From: Paenibacillus sp. SYP-B3998
GTDB lineage: Bacteria; Bacillota; Bacilli; Paenibacillales; NBRC-103111
Direction: 5' to 3'
Length of the DNA stretch: 64,000 bases
NCBI RefSeq assembly: GCF_010820665.1
Contig: NZ_JAAIKC010000018.1
Location: 1 to 64,000, forward strand
Each line of letters starts with the position of its first letter. Position 1 is the stretch's first letter. The notes under the pieces are model-generated. The model saw nothing but the letters and a program-made list of their open reading frames with translations. It was not told the DNA's origin and did not search any database. A program made the position numbers and the translations under genes. Of this stretch, positions 1-8,257 are shown one piece after another.

Positions 1-153
1 ACCTATTTGAAAGCTTAATTGCTCATTTGCGTTGCTAGCGAGATTTGCATCTCTTTTTTGGTCGATTGCTCGACCGTGCTTCTTTCACTCGTTGTTCAGT
101 TTTCAAAGATCAATTTCTTTCGTTTTCCGTCCCGCTCTCGCGGCCGGATTTAC
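1..153 (-). other. rRNA operon leader (5' of a 16S rRNA gene lying left of the window)
   Basis: Read on the minus strand, this stretch resembles the transcribed leader that precedes 16S rRNA genes in Paenibacillaceae. It holds a boxA antitermination element, a perfect 6-bp hairpin (positions 60-75) and the A-rich, ATGCAAATCTCG-like run that usually comes about 50 bases before mature 16S. Two tandem promoters lie just upstream (154-183 and 291-319). The mature 16S gene itself is not in the window; its presence to the left is inferred. Long open frames crossing this region do not look like protein. Confidence 0.75.
101..112 (-). promoter_or_regulatory. boxA antitermination element of the rRNA leader
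   Basis: The minus strand reads TGATCTTTGAAAAC, close to the TGYTCTTTRAAAAC boxA found in Bacillus rRNA leaders, where Nus factors bind to prevent premature termination. It sits about 100 bases before the window edge, a normal distance from a 16S gene. Confidence 0.75.
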
Positions 154-183
154 AATGTACCACAGCTTCGACATCAATTGCAA
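154..183 (-). promoter_or_regulatory. rRNA promoter, proximal (P1)
   Basis: Minus-strand -35 TTGCAA (178-183), 18-bp spacer and -10 TACATT (154-159). The block GTGGTACATT at the -10 is repeated exactly in the second promoter upstream, which supports a tandem rrn promoter pair. Confidence 0.65.
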
Positions 184-290
184 GCACTAATTTTTCTTGT
201 CATTTGTCGTCGATATCTGTTGGTTGTTGATCGAACGCAAGTCCCATTTGTTCGTTCATGGTCGTTTGCTCTTTCAGAACAACGAGGACT

Positions 291-319
291 AATGTACCAC
301 GATACGAAAACAATTACAA
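291..319 (-). promoter_or_regulatory. rRNA promoter, distal (P2)
   Basis: Minus-strand -35 TTGTAA (314-319), 17-bp spacer and -10 TACATT (291-296), with an A/T-rich stretch upstream (about 320-355) that could act as an UP element. It shares the GTGGTACATT block with the promoter at 154-183, 137 bp away. Confidence 0.65.
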
Positions 320-387
320 CCCTTTTGAAAATGTTCCAAAATTGCAATTGTTTTGATTGTTCCTACATCGATCTCTAAGTAAACAAA

Positions 388-411
388 AAGGATGTAATGA
401 ACTACATCCTT
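388..411 (-). terminator. rho-independent terminator of the YwmB-like gene
   Basis: A 9-bp perfect stem (AAGGATGTA / TACATCCTT) with a 6-base loop is followed on the minus strand by TTTTTGTTT. It lies 12 bases past the stop at 423 and separates that gene from the rRNA promoters. Confidence 0.85.
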
Positions 412-422
412 AGACACTATCT

Positions 423-1178
423 TCAGTATTCCATTGTTATTATTGGGGTACCTACTGTCAATCTCCACATTCCCGTAGTAGATTCTTGATGCAAAGCAAT
501 TTGTACATTAACTATGTTGTTACCGCTTCTAATAGAAGAATGAAAACCATCCGACGCTAGTGAAGCACTGATTGTGTTAATATCCGAGTAACTTTCTACG
601 ATGCTTCCTCTAAAGTCTTTTACTATTTTTTTCACCAGCTCAGATGAGCTTTGCTGCGCCTCCAATTGTACTGAGGGAGATACATATCCATGCACCATGA
701 CATTCCATTGACCATTGATCTGTAGTTTGCGAAGTCGCTCACTCAATTCATCTTGCTTTTTGATCAAATGGGTCGAATCCGCACCCTCGGAAGCATCTAT
801 TCGCAATACCATGTAACAAGAAGATTGTCCTTGAGGACGAGCAACCGTTACTGTAACAGCTTCATCTATTCCTACCTCTAATTCGGCCTTATATATAAAA
901 GATGAATTTGATTCGATCAAACCTTCAGTTTGTGGAAGTCCAATTGCTTGTGACAGTTGCTTCCCAGCTTGTAGTAAGTGCTCCTCAGATTCTCCACATG
1001 TTCCAAAATAACCTGTATATTTGAAGGTGATCTGATCATCACCATTCATATAAGGGGTTACGGTATTTAAAAGACGCAGTGCGTCCTGCTCTCCCTGAGC
1101 GCCAGCATGCCTGACCCATCCAAAAATAATTCCCGTTATAGCAATCCATAACATTGAGAGAAACCAAAATTTTTGCAT
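423..1178 (-). CDS. YwmB-like secreted protein (TATA-box-binding-like fold family)
   Basis: The 251-residue product begins with a hydrophobic segment that ends at an Ala-Gly-Ala-Gln site, a likely signal peptide, so it should act outside the membrane. The rest is a soluble alpha/beta protein whose length, single-domain layout and ending (WRLTVGTPIITMEY) fit the YwmB family of Bacillales, whose role is not established. I place the start at the ATG at 1178, nine bases after a GAGGTG ribosome site; a GTG four codons upstream would overlap that site. Transcription appears to be monocistronic and ends at the hairpin at 388-411. The family call comes from recall of sequence character, not a search. 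Confidence 0.7.
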   Translation of the reverse strand: MQKFWFLSMLWIAITGIIFGWVRHAGAQGEQDALRLLNTVTPYMNGDDQITFKYTGYFGTCGESEEHLLQAGKQLSQAIGLPQTEGLIESNSSFIYKAELEVGIDEAVTVTVARPQGQSSCYMVLRIDASEGADSTHLIKKQDELSERLRKLQINGQWNVMVHGYVSPSVQLEAQQSSSELVKKIVKDFRGSIVESYSDINTISASLASDGFHSSIRSGNNIVNVQIALHQESTTGMWRLTVGTPIITMEY

Positions 1179-1252
1179 ATAAAAAGACACCTCTTCACTA
1201 GAATCTTCAATTCTAGTAAAAGGATGCCCAAATCTAGCAACTTTTAAACTAT

Positions 1253-1642
1253 TTAACGAGTAGATTGAAAGAATTCGATTCGTTCCCCGTCTAATCCATT
1301 GAAGAAGAAATATCTTGAACCATTCGGAAGTGTTGTAATCTCTGTATCAAGTTGATCAACATTTAATCCCTGAATTCTTGCGAATTCTGTTTCTATGTCA
1401 TCAACGGTGAAGGCTAAATGATGAACCTTGCCTTCTTGAGGTAATCCAGCATTGTAACCTTCTATTAATTCAACTTCTGTTTCATTGAGCTCTTCGAAGC
1501 CTAGAAAAGCTAGTCGAATTACACCATTAGCATGCAGCAGAGTTTCTTTGTGCTTCAAACTGATTACCTCTTCATAAAAATGAATCGAAGCTTCCAACTG
1601 TGCAACCATAACGCCGACGTGCTCCATTTTCAAAACGGCCAT
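1253..1642 (-). CDS. VOC-family (glyoxalase-fold) metalloenzyme
   Basis: A 129-residue single VOC domain made of two beta-alpha-beta-beta-beta units. Likely metal ligands are His8 in HVGVMV, the central His in KVHHLAF (around residue 74) and Glu in ERIEFF near the C terminus. This pattern matches the lactoylglutathione lyase / methylmalonyl-CoA epimerase / fosfomycin-resistance superfamily, and the acidic, short form is closest to epimerase or lyase-like members. The substrate cannot be told from sequence. The start follows AGGAGG with a 10-base spacer. It has the same orientation as the YwmB-like gene, 74 bp away, but nothing shows a shared function. Confidence 0.8.
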   Translation of the reverse strand: MAVLKMEHVGVMVAQLEASIHFYEEVISLKHKETLLHANGVIRLAFLGFEELNETEVELIEGYNAGLPQEGKVHHLAFTVDDIETEFARIQGLNVDQLDTEITTLPNGSRYFFFNGLDGERIEFFQSTR

Positions 1643-1730
1643 AGGTACCTTACCTCCTAGAATTAATCATTACTTTCCATTGTAACGAATAATGAAAGGA
1701 AGCGCGAGACGATTATAAACCATGCCATAT

Positions 1731-1838
1731 TTATGAAGTAGGAATATAGTTCGTCTCCATTTCTCCATTATGTGAGTAGAGCGTTACTTCTGTTTCCGTC
1801 ATGTTAACTAGGCCAAGATCATTAAATATTTTCCTCAC
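1731..1838 (-). other. short protein-like frame in a 390-bp gap (possible gene remnant)
   Basis: Between 1643 and 2030 no standard-size gene is visible. On the minus strand a frame opens at a GTG (1838) and runs 35 codons to TAA at 1731. It includes the stretch LGLVNMTETEVTLYSHNGEM, which has a plausible amino-acid balance for a soluble protein. There is no convincing ribosome site, so it may be a tiny gene, the end of a decayed gene, or chance. Confidence 0.2.
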
Positions 1839-1881
1839 TATTAAGTATCTATTTAAGTGTTTGTTAGGTTACCCGAAAGAT

Positions 1882-1911
1882 TTCGCCATTAGCACAAAGA
1901 CGGTGTATACT
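1882..1911 (+). promoter_or_regulatory. possible promoter of the 92-residue protein gene
   Basis: -10 TATACT at 1906-1911 and a weak -35 TTCGCC at 1882-1887 with an 18-bp spacer. A start near 1918 would give a leader of about 110 bases before the coding start at 2031. Confidence 0.4.
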
Positions 1912-1931
1912 AAAATAAGATAGGATGACAA

Positions 1932-2012
1932 CTGCAAGCCTACAGGTATTGAGAAAAACCCTCTCAGAAAACGTAATCTATACGCATGTTGCAGGTTTTC
2001 CTGTTGGAAAAC
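1932..2012 (+). promoter_or_regulatory. possibly structured 5' leader RNA
   Basis: Several small complementary segments are nested. CTGCAA (1932-1937) can pair with TTGCAG (1989-1994), enclosing a TGAGA/TCTCA hairpin (1950-1966) and a CGTA/TACG hairpin (1972-1984). A perfect GTTTTCC-tgtt-GGAAAAC hairpin (1995-2012) follows directly, four bases before the ribosome site TAGGAGG. This is the layout of a junction plus an expression platform, but I recognise no known riboswitch class and the stems are short. Confidence 0.35.
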
Positions 2013-2030
2013 TCCTTAGGAGGTTTCATG

Positions 2031-2309
2031 ATGAGATTATTAAAGCTTCTTCAAATCTACGAAGTAGATGGAATAACACCCAAGCATCGTACAGAACGCT
2101 TCGATTTCGATGAGATTCAAGGGCACACTTTTCGCGAGATGAATCCAACTGAAGTTGGTTGTCCGATGGTTTTATCTGGCATAGAGAAATATGTACCGTT
2201 CAAAACGACAAGAGTACAAGCAATAGATCGAGATGGCCCCGATTTCCGGGTATTGACACGTAATACCATCTATCATTTTGAAGTCCATACAGATCGAAAA
2301 GCCACTTAA
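2031..2309 (+). CDS. small hypothetical protein, 92 residues
   Basis: I do not recognise the family. The product is a soluble, charged protein with no membrane segment or signal peptide and a beta-rich C-terminal half (for example VLTRNTIYHFEVHT). Two adjacent ATG codons follow TAGGAGG (2017-2023). The second, at 2031, has the better seven-base spacing; the first (2028) would add one Met. The gene is monocistronic, with a terminator overlapping its stop codon, and sits behind an unusually long, possibly structured leader. Confidence 0.6.
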   Translation: MRLLKLLQIYEVDGITPKHRTERFDFDEIQGHTFREMNPTEVGCPMVLSGIEKYVPFKTTRVQAIDRDGPDFRVLTRNTIYHFEVHTDRKAT

Positions 2310-2334
2310 CCTTTGGAAGGTAAGCGGCTTTTTT
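2301..2334 (+). terminator. rho-independent terminator after the small protein gene
   Basis: GCCACTTAACC / GGTAAGCGGC forms an imperfect stem (one mismatch, one bulge) followed by six T residues. It overlaps the stop codon at 2307-2309. Confidence 0.85.
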
Positions 2335-2459
2335 CGTTCATCTAACTAATTATCCAACTTATACAAATTCTTCACTTCTCAAAATCTACCAATCTCCCTT
2401 ATACTAAATCTTGGACTTAATTTACCGTCGTTCTATTATAAGGGAGGAATTTGAAACGT

Positions 2460-4610
2460 ATGAAAAAAACACTTACTACTCGTCTTACCGCTTTAGCGCT
2501 TGTAACCGTTCTTACTAGCTCTTTCGCTGGTAGCATTGCATTTGCCGAAACACCAACGGCCACATCTGCCGTTAAAGCAAAATCCGATCTGCAGCTTGCG
2601 ATTGATAACGGCGCTATTGAAGGTTATGGCGATTCAGATTATCGTGGCGTGAATGCCGCTACTCGCGCAGAAGTCGTAACAATGATTAACCGCGCGGCCA
2701 AATTAAAAAATGCAGAGCTCGGATCGGTTACGTTCACTGACCTTGCTAATTGGCAAAAACAAGCTGTGGCTAATGCCGTTGCAGCTAAGCTTATCAGTGG
2801 CTTCGCAGATGGCACCTTCCATCCGAATGCCTCAGTAACTCGCCAAGAGCTAGCAGAATTGATTGTAAAAACAGTTACAGGCGGGCAGCTGCCAAAGGTT
2901 AACGAAAATGTGCTTAACTATTTTAAAGATAGCAGCGCCATTGCCAAAGATTCCCGCCCTTATGTTGCTTATGCAGTAATTAGCGGTATTTTCGCTCCAA
3001 CCTTGGATGGAAACTTTAATCCTACGGCTGAAGTCACTCGTGAAGAAGTCGCGAAAGCGCTTAAACCAATTTTGTTTAAAGTTGTAGATATTTTGAGCAC
3101 TAACGATATTCATGGAAAAATTGAAGTTGGCTTTGACAAAAAACGTAATCAAAATCAAGGTGGGATTGAAACGTTGGGTGGGATTGTAAATGATTTCCGC
3201 GCGATTAATCCTAAAGGCACTGTCGTCGTTGACGGTGGCGATGCTTGGCAAGGCACACTAATTTCCAATACAACGAACGGTCAATCGGTTATGGATACGA
3301 TGGCTCAAGTTCAATATGATGCTGCTGCTATCGGCAATCATGAGTTTGATTTCGGTCGGGATGTTCTGATCGAAAATATCAAAAAAGCTAAATTCCCTAT
3401 TTTGGGCGCAAACATTATCGATGACAAGACAGGTAAGCGCGTTGATTGGACTCAACCATACGTTATCGTTGAAAAAGATGGCTTGAAAATTGGTATCGTT
3501 GGATTTGCTACTCCGCAAACCACATCTACTACGAAATCGACTAACATTAAAGGCCTATCCTTTGTGAACCCAGCTCCTTTGGCGAAAGAACTGTCCGAAG
3601 AACTGCGCGCAAAGGGCGTAGACATCATTATGGTTACCTCCCACCTACCAGGTGAACAAAACCAAAAATCACAAGAAATCATTAGTGAATTGGCTGATCT
3701 TGCAAACGGTACAGGAAATGGTACACTCGATGCCATTGTTGGCGGTCACTCGCATCTGCGTGTTTCAGGCATTGTGAACGGTATTCCTGTAGTTGAAGCT
3801 CAAAGCTGGTTATACGCAGTTGGGCATATCCAGTTATTCGTAGACAAAAACACGAAGAAAGTCGTTTCCTCGAATGCAAGCTTATTGGAAACATACACAA
3901 ACTTAACTACAGCTGATGCGAAAGTTCATCAAACGGTTGAGGATTACAAAGCAAAAATCGCTACCAAATCCAATGAGGTTGAAGTTGTAGTCGCAGAACC
4001 GCTTACCCGTAAGTCGTTCCGCTTCGCAGCGAATGGTCAAATTGAGCGTGATGGCGCTTCCCAACTTGGTAACAGCATTACTGATGCTATGCGCGCTTCA
4101 GAAAAATCAGACGTTGCCTTCACGAACATCGGCGGCGTTCGCGCTGACCTGGATAAAGGCGATCTGACTTATGGCAAAATGTTTGAGGTTTTCCCATTCG
4201 GCAATTATAACGTAACAGGTACAATGACTGCTGAGCAGCTCAAGAAGGCCCTTGAAGTGACTGACAAATACTCCAAGCTCCCAGCCATTCAATTCTCTGG
4301 TTTGAAAGTAGAGTGGGATGCTACAAAGCCTGACGGTCAAAAGTATTCCAAAATCACACTTGTAGACGGTACTCCCGTTTATGTAGATGGCAAGTTAAAT
4401 ACAAGCCGCACGTTCAAAGTTACGACAAACGATTTCATGGCTACCGGTAGCGGAGATGGTTTCACCGTATTCGGCGAAGTGAAAGACTGGAAAGACGGAG
4501 CAGTTATGTTGGATGCATGGGTAGATTATGCAAAAGCATTGAAAGCAGCCGGCAAAACAATGTCCTTGCAGGATGATGGTCGCGATGTGCGTTTGGATCT
4601 GAAAAAGTAA
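2460..4610 (+). CDS. Secreted SLH-anchored 5'-nucleotidase / 2',3'-cyclic phosphodiesterase family protein
   Basis: The 716-residue protein has a signal peptide (about 1-29), three S-layer-homology repeats (about 40-205) and then a two-domain nucleotidase. The calcineurin-like metallophosphatase part (about 208-430) shows DIHG, GGDAWQ, GNHEFD and GGHSHL metal-site motifs. The 5'-nucleotidase C-terminal part (about 515-680) carries the substrate-binding segment around NIGGVRADL. By family it would hydrolyse extracellular nucleotides to nucleosides and phosphate, tethered to cell-wall polymer by the SLH repeats. The ATG at 2460 lies 12 bases from GGGAGG; a TTG at 2451 is only three bases away, so the exact start is open. 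It is monocistronic, bounded by terminators. Confidence 0.9.
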   Translation: MKKTLTTRLTALALVTVLTSSFAGSIAFAETPTATSAVKAKSDLQLAIDNGAIEGYGDSDYRGVNAATRAEVVTMINRAAKLKNAELGSVTFTDLANWQKQAVANAVAAKLISGFADGTFHPNASVTRQELAELIVKTVTGGQLPKVNENVLNYFKDSSAIAKDSRPYVAYAVISGIFAPTLDGNFNPTAEVTREEVAKALKPILFKVVDILSTNDIHGKIEVGFDKKRNQNQGGIETLGGIVNDFRAINPKGTVVVDGGDAWQGTLISNTTNGQSVMDTMAQVQYDAAAIGNHEFDFGRDVLIENIKKAKFPILGANIIDDKTGKRVDWTQPYVIVEKDGLKIGIVGFATPQTTSTTKSTNIKGLSFVNPAPLAKELSEELRAKGVDIIMVTSHLPGEQNQKSQEIISELADLANGTGNGTLDAIVGGHSHLRVSGIVNGIPVVEAQSWLYAVGHIQLFVDKNTKKVVSSNASLLETYTNLTTADAKVHQTVEDYKAKIATKSNEVEVVVAEPLTRKSFRFAANGQIERDGASQLGNSITDAMRASEKSDVAFTNIGGVRADLDKGDLTYGKMFEVFPFGNYNVTGTMTAEQLKKALEVTDKYSKLPAIQFSGLKVEWDATKPDGQKYSKITLVDGTPVYVDGKLNTSRTFKVTTNDFMATGSGDGFTVFGEVKDWKDGAVMLDAWVDYAKALKAAGKTMSLQDDGRDVRLDLKK

Positions 4611-4624
4611 GAAAATAAGCAAAC

Positions 4625-4651
4625 AGCCCGCCTTCATGCTAAAGGCGGGCT
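4625..4651. terminator. bidirectional terminator between convergent genes
   Basis: AGCCCGCCTT / AAAGGCGGGCT stem with a short loop and T-rich flanks on both sides. It serves the nucleotidase gene (plus) and the CheR gene (minus, ending at 4662). Confidence 0.9.
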
Positions 4652-4661
4652 GGTTGTTTAT

Positions 4662-5558
4662 TTATGACTTCTGGTACAACTTTTCAACCGAATCTACTAC
4701 GTCAAAATGCTGAAATGAATCCACATAGCTTAACGATTCTTTGCTACCTAACCCCAGAAAACCAGCAGGACTAAGACTCTCCCGGAACAGCTCATGGGCT
4801 CGATTCTGCAAGGAAAGGTTGAAATAAATAAGCACGTTCCGGCAAAAAATAACGTGAAACTCGTTAAACGAGCGATCTGTGACGAGATTATGCTGAAAAA
4901 AGGTAACATGCCGCATTAAGGAAGCAGCAAAATAAGCATGTTCATCATCTGTTGTATAGTAGGTTGAAAATTCGCGACTCCCTCCAGCTTGCAAATAATT
5001 TTTCGTGTAACACTGCATTCGTGACAATGGGTAAGTTCTCGTTCTAGCTTTGTCAATAACTGCTGCGTTCATATCTGTTGCGAAGATGTGCGTTTTGTTT
5101 AGCAGCCCCTCTTCTTCTAGTAAAATAGCGATCGACAACACTTCCTCGCCTGTCGAACAACCCGCATGCCAGATCCGAATATTAGGAAGCTCCCTAAGAT
5201 AGGGCACTACTTTGGCGCGGAATGCCCTAAAAAAGCTAGGATCACGAAACATCTCGGTGACATTAATCGAAAAGTCTTTGATTAATTGTTCGGCTACCAG
5301 CTTATCGTGAAGCGTCCTTTCTAATAGTGCTGTTATGGTAGGTAATTTCTCTAACCGCATTCGACTTTGAATACGCCGACGTATGGATGTTCTGACATAG
5401 TTACGGAAGTCATAACCATAAAGTCGATGTATCCCCTCAAGTAATAAATCAATTTCTAATGCTTCCCTCTCTGCCTCAACCATTTCTTCGAAGTCTTCAG
5501 AAGTATCTACTATGCTTGAATTCAAGTGCCTCTCCTCTGCCCCTATTTGGTTAGCCAT
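4662..5558 (-). CDS. CheR-type protein-glutamate O-methyltransferase
   Basis: A 298-residue CheR. The helical N-terminal domain (about 35-100) is followed by the SAM-dependent methyltransferase fold with NVTEMFRD, the SAM loop HAGCSTGEE and the later FCRNVLIYF motif. CheR enzymes methylate glutamates, classically on chemoreceptors. This copy is not beside a che operon; it overlaps the end of the upstream hybrid histidine kinase gene by 16 bp, so the two are cotranscribed and probably translationally coupled. It may therefore act in that kinase's pathway rather than in flagellar chemotaxis. A chemoreceptor exists at 38629-40359 but is not linked. The family is secure; the role here is inference. 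Confidence 0.9.
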   Translation of the reverse strand: MANQIGAEERHLNSSIVDTSEDFEEMVEAEREALEIDLLLEGIHRLYGYDFRNYVRTSIRRRIQSRMRLEKLPTITALLERTLHDKLVAEQLIKDFSINVTEMFRDPSFFRAFRAKVVPYLRELPNIRIWHAGCSTGEEVLSIAILLEEEGLLNKTHIFATDMNAAVIDKARTRTYPLSRMQCYTKNYLQAGGSREFSTYYTTDDEHAYFAASLMRHVTFFQHNLVTDRSFNEFHVIFCRNVLIYFNLSLQNRAHELFRESLSPAGFLGLGSKESLSYVDSFQHFDVVDSVEKLYQKS

Positions 5559-8257
5559 ACTCTCATCAGTGAAAACAACTGGTTCAAATTCAGCGGCTTG
5601 CTAATATAATCAGAGGCTCCTGCCTCCAAACAGATCTCACGATCCTGCTTCATAGCTTTCGCCGTGAGTGCAATAATGGGCAATTGCTCGTAACGCTGGT
5701 CTTTGCGGATAGACCGCATCGCTTCATAACCATCCATGACAGGCATCATAATGTCCATAAGCACCAAATCCATCACTTCATGTTGTTGTAAAATGTCTAG
5801 ACATTCTTGACCATCATGCGCGACAATTACGAGGATCCCTTCGTTCTCAAGCGCGTTGCTTAGCGCAAATACATTGCGTACGTCGTCATCGACGACAAGT
5901 ACCTTTTTACCTTTAAAAGCGTTTGTTTCCCCTTGAGTGTCGCCATGACTTTGCATGGCATGGGAATCTTTGCTTATGAGAGATGCCGTATAGGAGGCTG
6001 CCGCTTCCTTCCTTGCAGAAGCAAACTCGCTTATTTCTTTGTCGAGCGAAGGAATATACAGCGTGAAGGTGCTTCCTTTGCCTTCTTCACTTCGCATATC
6101 CATACAGCCGCCAAGCAGTGCCGCGAGCTCTCTACAAATGGACAGACCTAAGCCAGTTCCACCGTATTTGCGATTCGTCGTACCATCCGCTTGCCGGAAC
6201 GGTTCAAAGATAAACTCACGTTTCTCTTTGGGAATCCCAATACCTGTGTCACTCACAGAGATCGCAAGCACACGCTCATTGTTTGCATTAGGCAATAGAG
6301 CCGCAACTTGCTCTGGGTCACACTTCTTCACCCGAAGGTGAACAGAGCCTTCATGTGTAAATTTGAAAGCATTCGAGAGCAAATTTTTAATAATTTGATA
6401 GACACGCTGCTCATCCGTATAAAAAATATCGGGAACAAGGGAGTCGCGTTCTATGATAAAGGTAATCTTTCTTTGCTCGGCTATTTTGGCAAACTGACTT
6501 TTCAGAACATCTGGAAGATCCACTAAATTCATTCCGCTAATATGAACCTCCAACTTACCAGCTTCAACTTTAGATAAATCAAGAATATCATTAATTAGCA
6601 GTAAGAGATCGTTTCCAGCAGAATGAATGACTTGCGCGTACTCCCGCTCTTCATTCGTAAGCGTACCGCGTCCGTTCTCCGTTAACATTTGCGACAAGAC
6701 TAAAACGCTGTTAAGCGGAGTTCTTAGTTCATGGGACATATTCGCCAGAAACTCCGACTTGTATTGAGAGCTTTGCTCCAACTGCTTCGCATGTTCTTCC
6801 AAAGATACTCTCGTATGCTCCAATTCTTTCGATTTCTCATCTGCGTAACGATTCTGCTCTTCCAACTGCTCATTCGTAATGCGCAGTTCCTCTTGCTGCG
6901 TCTGCAACTCCTCTGCCTGGGTCTGCAGCTCTTCCGTCATCATTTGCGATTCTCTGAGAAGCCTTTCCATTTCAACCCGAGTTTGTACACTATGAATGAT
7001 AGTACCAAGCACTTCGAGAATCTCATCGAGTACATTCAGATGAAGCGGCGTGAACACTTCTAAACTAGCTAATTCCATCACAGCCACAGCCTCATTGTTG
7101 TAGGTAATAGGAATAATCAAAATGCTTTGCGGCTTCGCAGTGCCTAAACCTGATGCTATCGAAATGTAATTGTCCGGCACTTTCGTCATATGATACATCC
7201 GTTTCGCAGCTGCGCACTGACCAACCAATCCTTCTCCTAATCGAAACCGATGCACACCTAGCTCTTTGCAGTCTCCCATAGCTGCATATGAAGCCAGCTT
7301 CTCCATAAAAATGCTGCGATCTTTCATCGAGCGGAGATAAAACACACCGTACGAGGCGTTAAATAATTCCGCGGCTTTACTAATAAAAGCGCTTCCTAAA
7401 GTTTCTAAATCAGAAATCCCCTGCAGCATGCTTACTACTTCTGTTAATTTCTTCTGCTGCCATTGAATCTCTTCATGGCTCTCAAGCAAAATATTCGTTG
7501 CGTCTGCAAGGTCCTTAACTTCATCATTAATACTTACGCGGACTCGCTGAGACATCTCTCCTTTGGAAGAAGCCAATTTGAGAATGGCTCGAGTTACCTG
7601 CTTCATCGTCCCGACAATCGATTGTGAAATAAATAAAGCAATAGCTACAGATAAGACCGACACGATCGATAACATGACAAATAAGGATGAGCTTAGTATC
7701 TGATTCTGACGATCTAAATGCTCAGCCCGTTGTTTCGTAAGACCCTTTTCGATTGTGCGAAAGGTTTCGAATTGCGAACGAATGCCCTCCATATCCTCTT
7801 TCCCCGAGTTTAATTGGAACAAATCTAAAATTTCTCTCGTCATATTTTTCTTTCGCATTGAAATGGAGGGATCTCCAACATCTATCATCCAATGCTCAAT
7901 AGATGACTTAATGGACAGAAGCTTCTGCGATTGATTCGGGCTGTCAGCGATAAGCATATTTAGCCGGGAATAAGCTTCTCTCCACTTAAGCTCGCTATTA
8001 TTGTAAGGTTCCAAATATGTGGGGTCCCCCGTAAGCAAAAAACCTCGCTGCGCACTTTCCATATCCATAACGAATTTCTCGATGCGATTAGTTTCTTCAT
8101 GTACAGCGAAGTCATGATCTATGATGAAATTTCTATCTTCCTGCATGGACGAACCCTGATTGTTAACAAGCATAAATGAAAAAGATACGCACGCAATAAT
8201 GAACAGATAACCGAGCATAATTTTAGAACGAATACCAAATCTTTTTTTCCCCAGCAT
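5543..8257 (-). CDS. Membrane hybrid histidine kinase: CHASE3-HAMP-GAF-HisKA-HATPase-REC
   Basis: A 904-residue sensor. Order: transmembrane helix (about 13-32); extracytoplasmic CHASE3 domain (about 40-175, with MDMESAQRGFLLTGD); second membrane helix (about 188-210); HAMP; GAF (about 275-415); a Glu/Gln-rich coiled coil (about 415-505); HisKA with phospho-acceptor His in FLANMSHELRTPLNS (about 508); HATPase with DTGIGIP and GGTGLGLSI boxes; and a C-terminal receiver (about 785-900) with VVDDD and acceptor Asp in LVLMDIMMP. This domain order is common in Bacillales hybrid kinases linked to stress or sporulation phosphorelays. No separate output regulator is adjacent; the partner gene is the overlapping CheR. 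Confidence 0.92.
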   Translation of the reverse strand: MLGKKRFGIRSKIMLGYLFIIACVSFSFMLVNNQGSSMQEDRNFIIDHDFAVHEETNRIEKFVMDMESAQRGFLLTGDPTYLEPYNNSELKWREAYSRLNMLIADSPNQSQKLLSIKSSIEHWMIDVGDPSISMRKKNMTREILDLFQLNSGKEDMEGIRSQFETFRTIEKGLTKQRAEHLDRQNQILSSSLFVMLSIVSVLSVAIALFISQSIVGTMKQVTRAILKLASSKGEMSQRVRVSINDEVKDLADATNILLESHEEIQWQQKKLTEVVSMLQGISDLETLGSAFISKAAELFNASYGVFYLRSMKDRSIFMEKLASYAAMGDCKELGVHRFRLGEGLVGQCAAAKRMYHMTKVPDNYISIASGLGTAKPQSILIIPITYNNEAVAVMELASLEVFTPLHLNVLDEILEVLGTIIHSVQTRVEMERLLRESQMMTEELQTQAEELQTQQEELRITNEQLEEQNRYADEKSKELEHTRVSLEEHAKQLEQSSQYKSEFLANMSHELRTPLNSVLVLSQMLTENGRGTLTNEEREYAQVIHSAGNDLLLLINDILDLSKVEAGKLEVHISGMNLVDLPDVLKSQFAKIAEQRKITFIIERDSLVPDIFYTDEQRVYQIIKNLLSNAFKFTHEGSVHLRVKKCDPEQVAALLPNANNERVLAISVSDTGIGIPKEKREFIFEPFRQADGTTNRKYGGTGLGLSICRELAALLGGCMDMRSEEGKGSTFTLYIPSLDKEISEFASARKEAAASYTASLISKDSHAMQSHGDTQGETNAFKGKKVLVVDDDVRNVFALSNALENEGILVIVAHDGQECLDILQQHEVMDLVLMDIMMPVMDGYEAMRSIRKDQRYEQLPIIALTAKAMKQDREICLEAGASDYISKPLNLNQLFSLMRVWLTK

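Noticed and set aside
19..378. A 119-codon frame on the plus strand at the left end
   Set aside because: It runs antisense across the rRNA leader and promoters, has no ribosome site, and its amino-acid content is unlike protein.
1925..2113. A 62-codon frame on the plus strand
   Set aside because: It overlaps the candidate leader and the real small gene in another frame and has no ribosome site.
2412..2440. TTGGAC-17-TATTAT upstream of the SLH/5'-nucleotidase gene
   Set aside because: Although it fits a promoter consensus, transcription would begin at or after the ribosome site, so it cannot be the gene's promoter.
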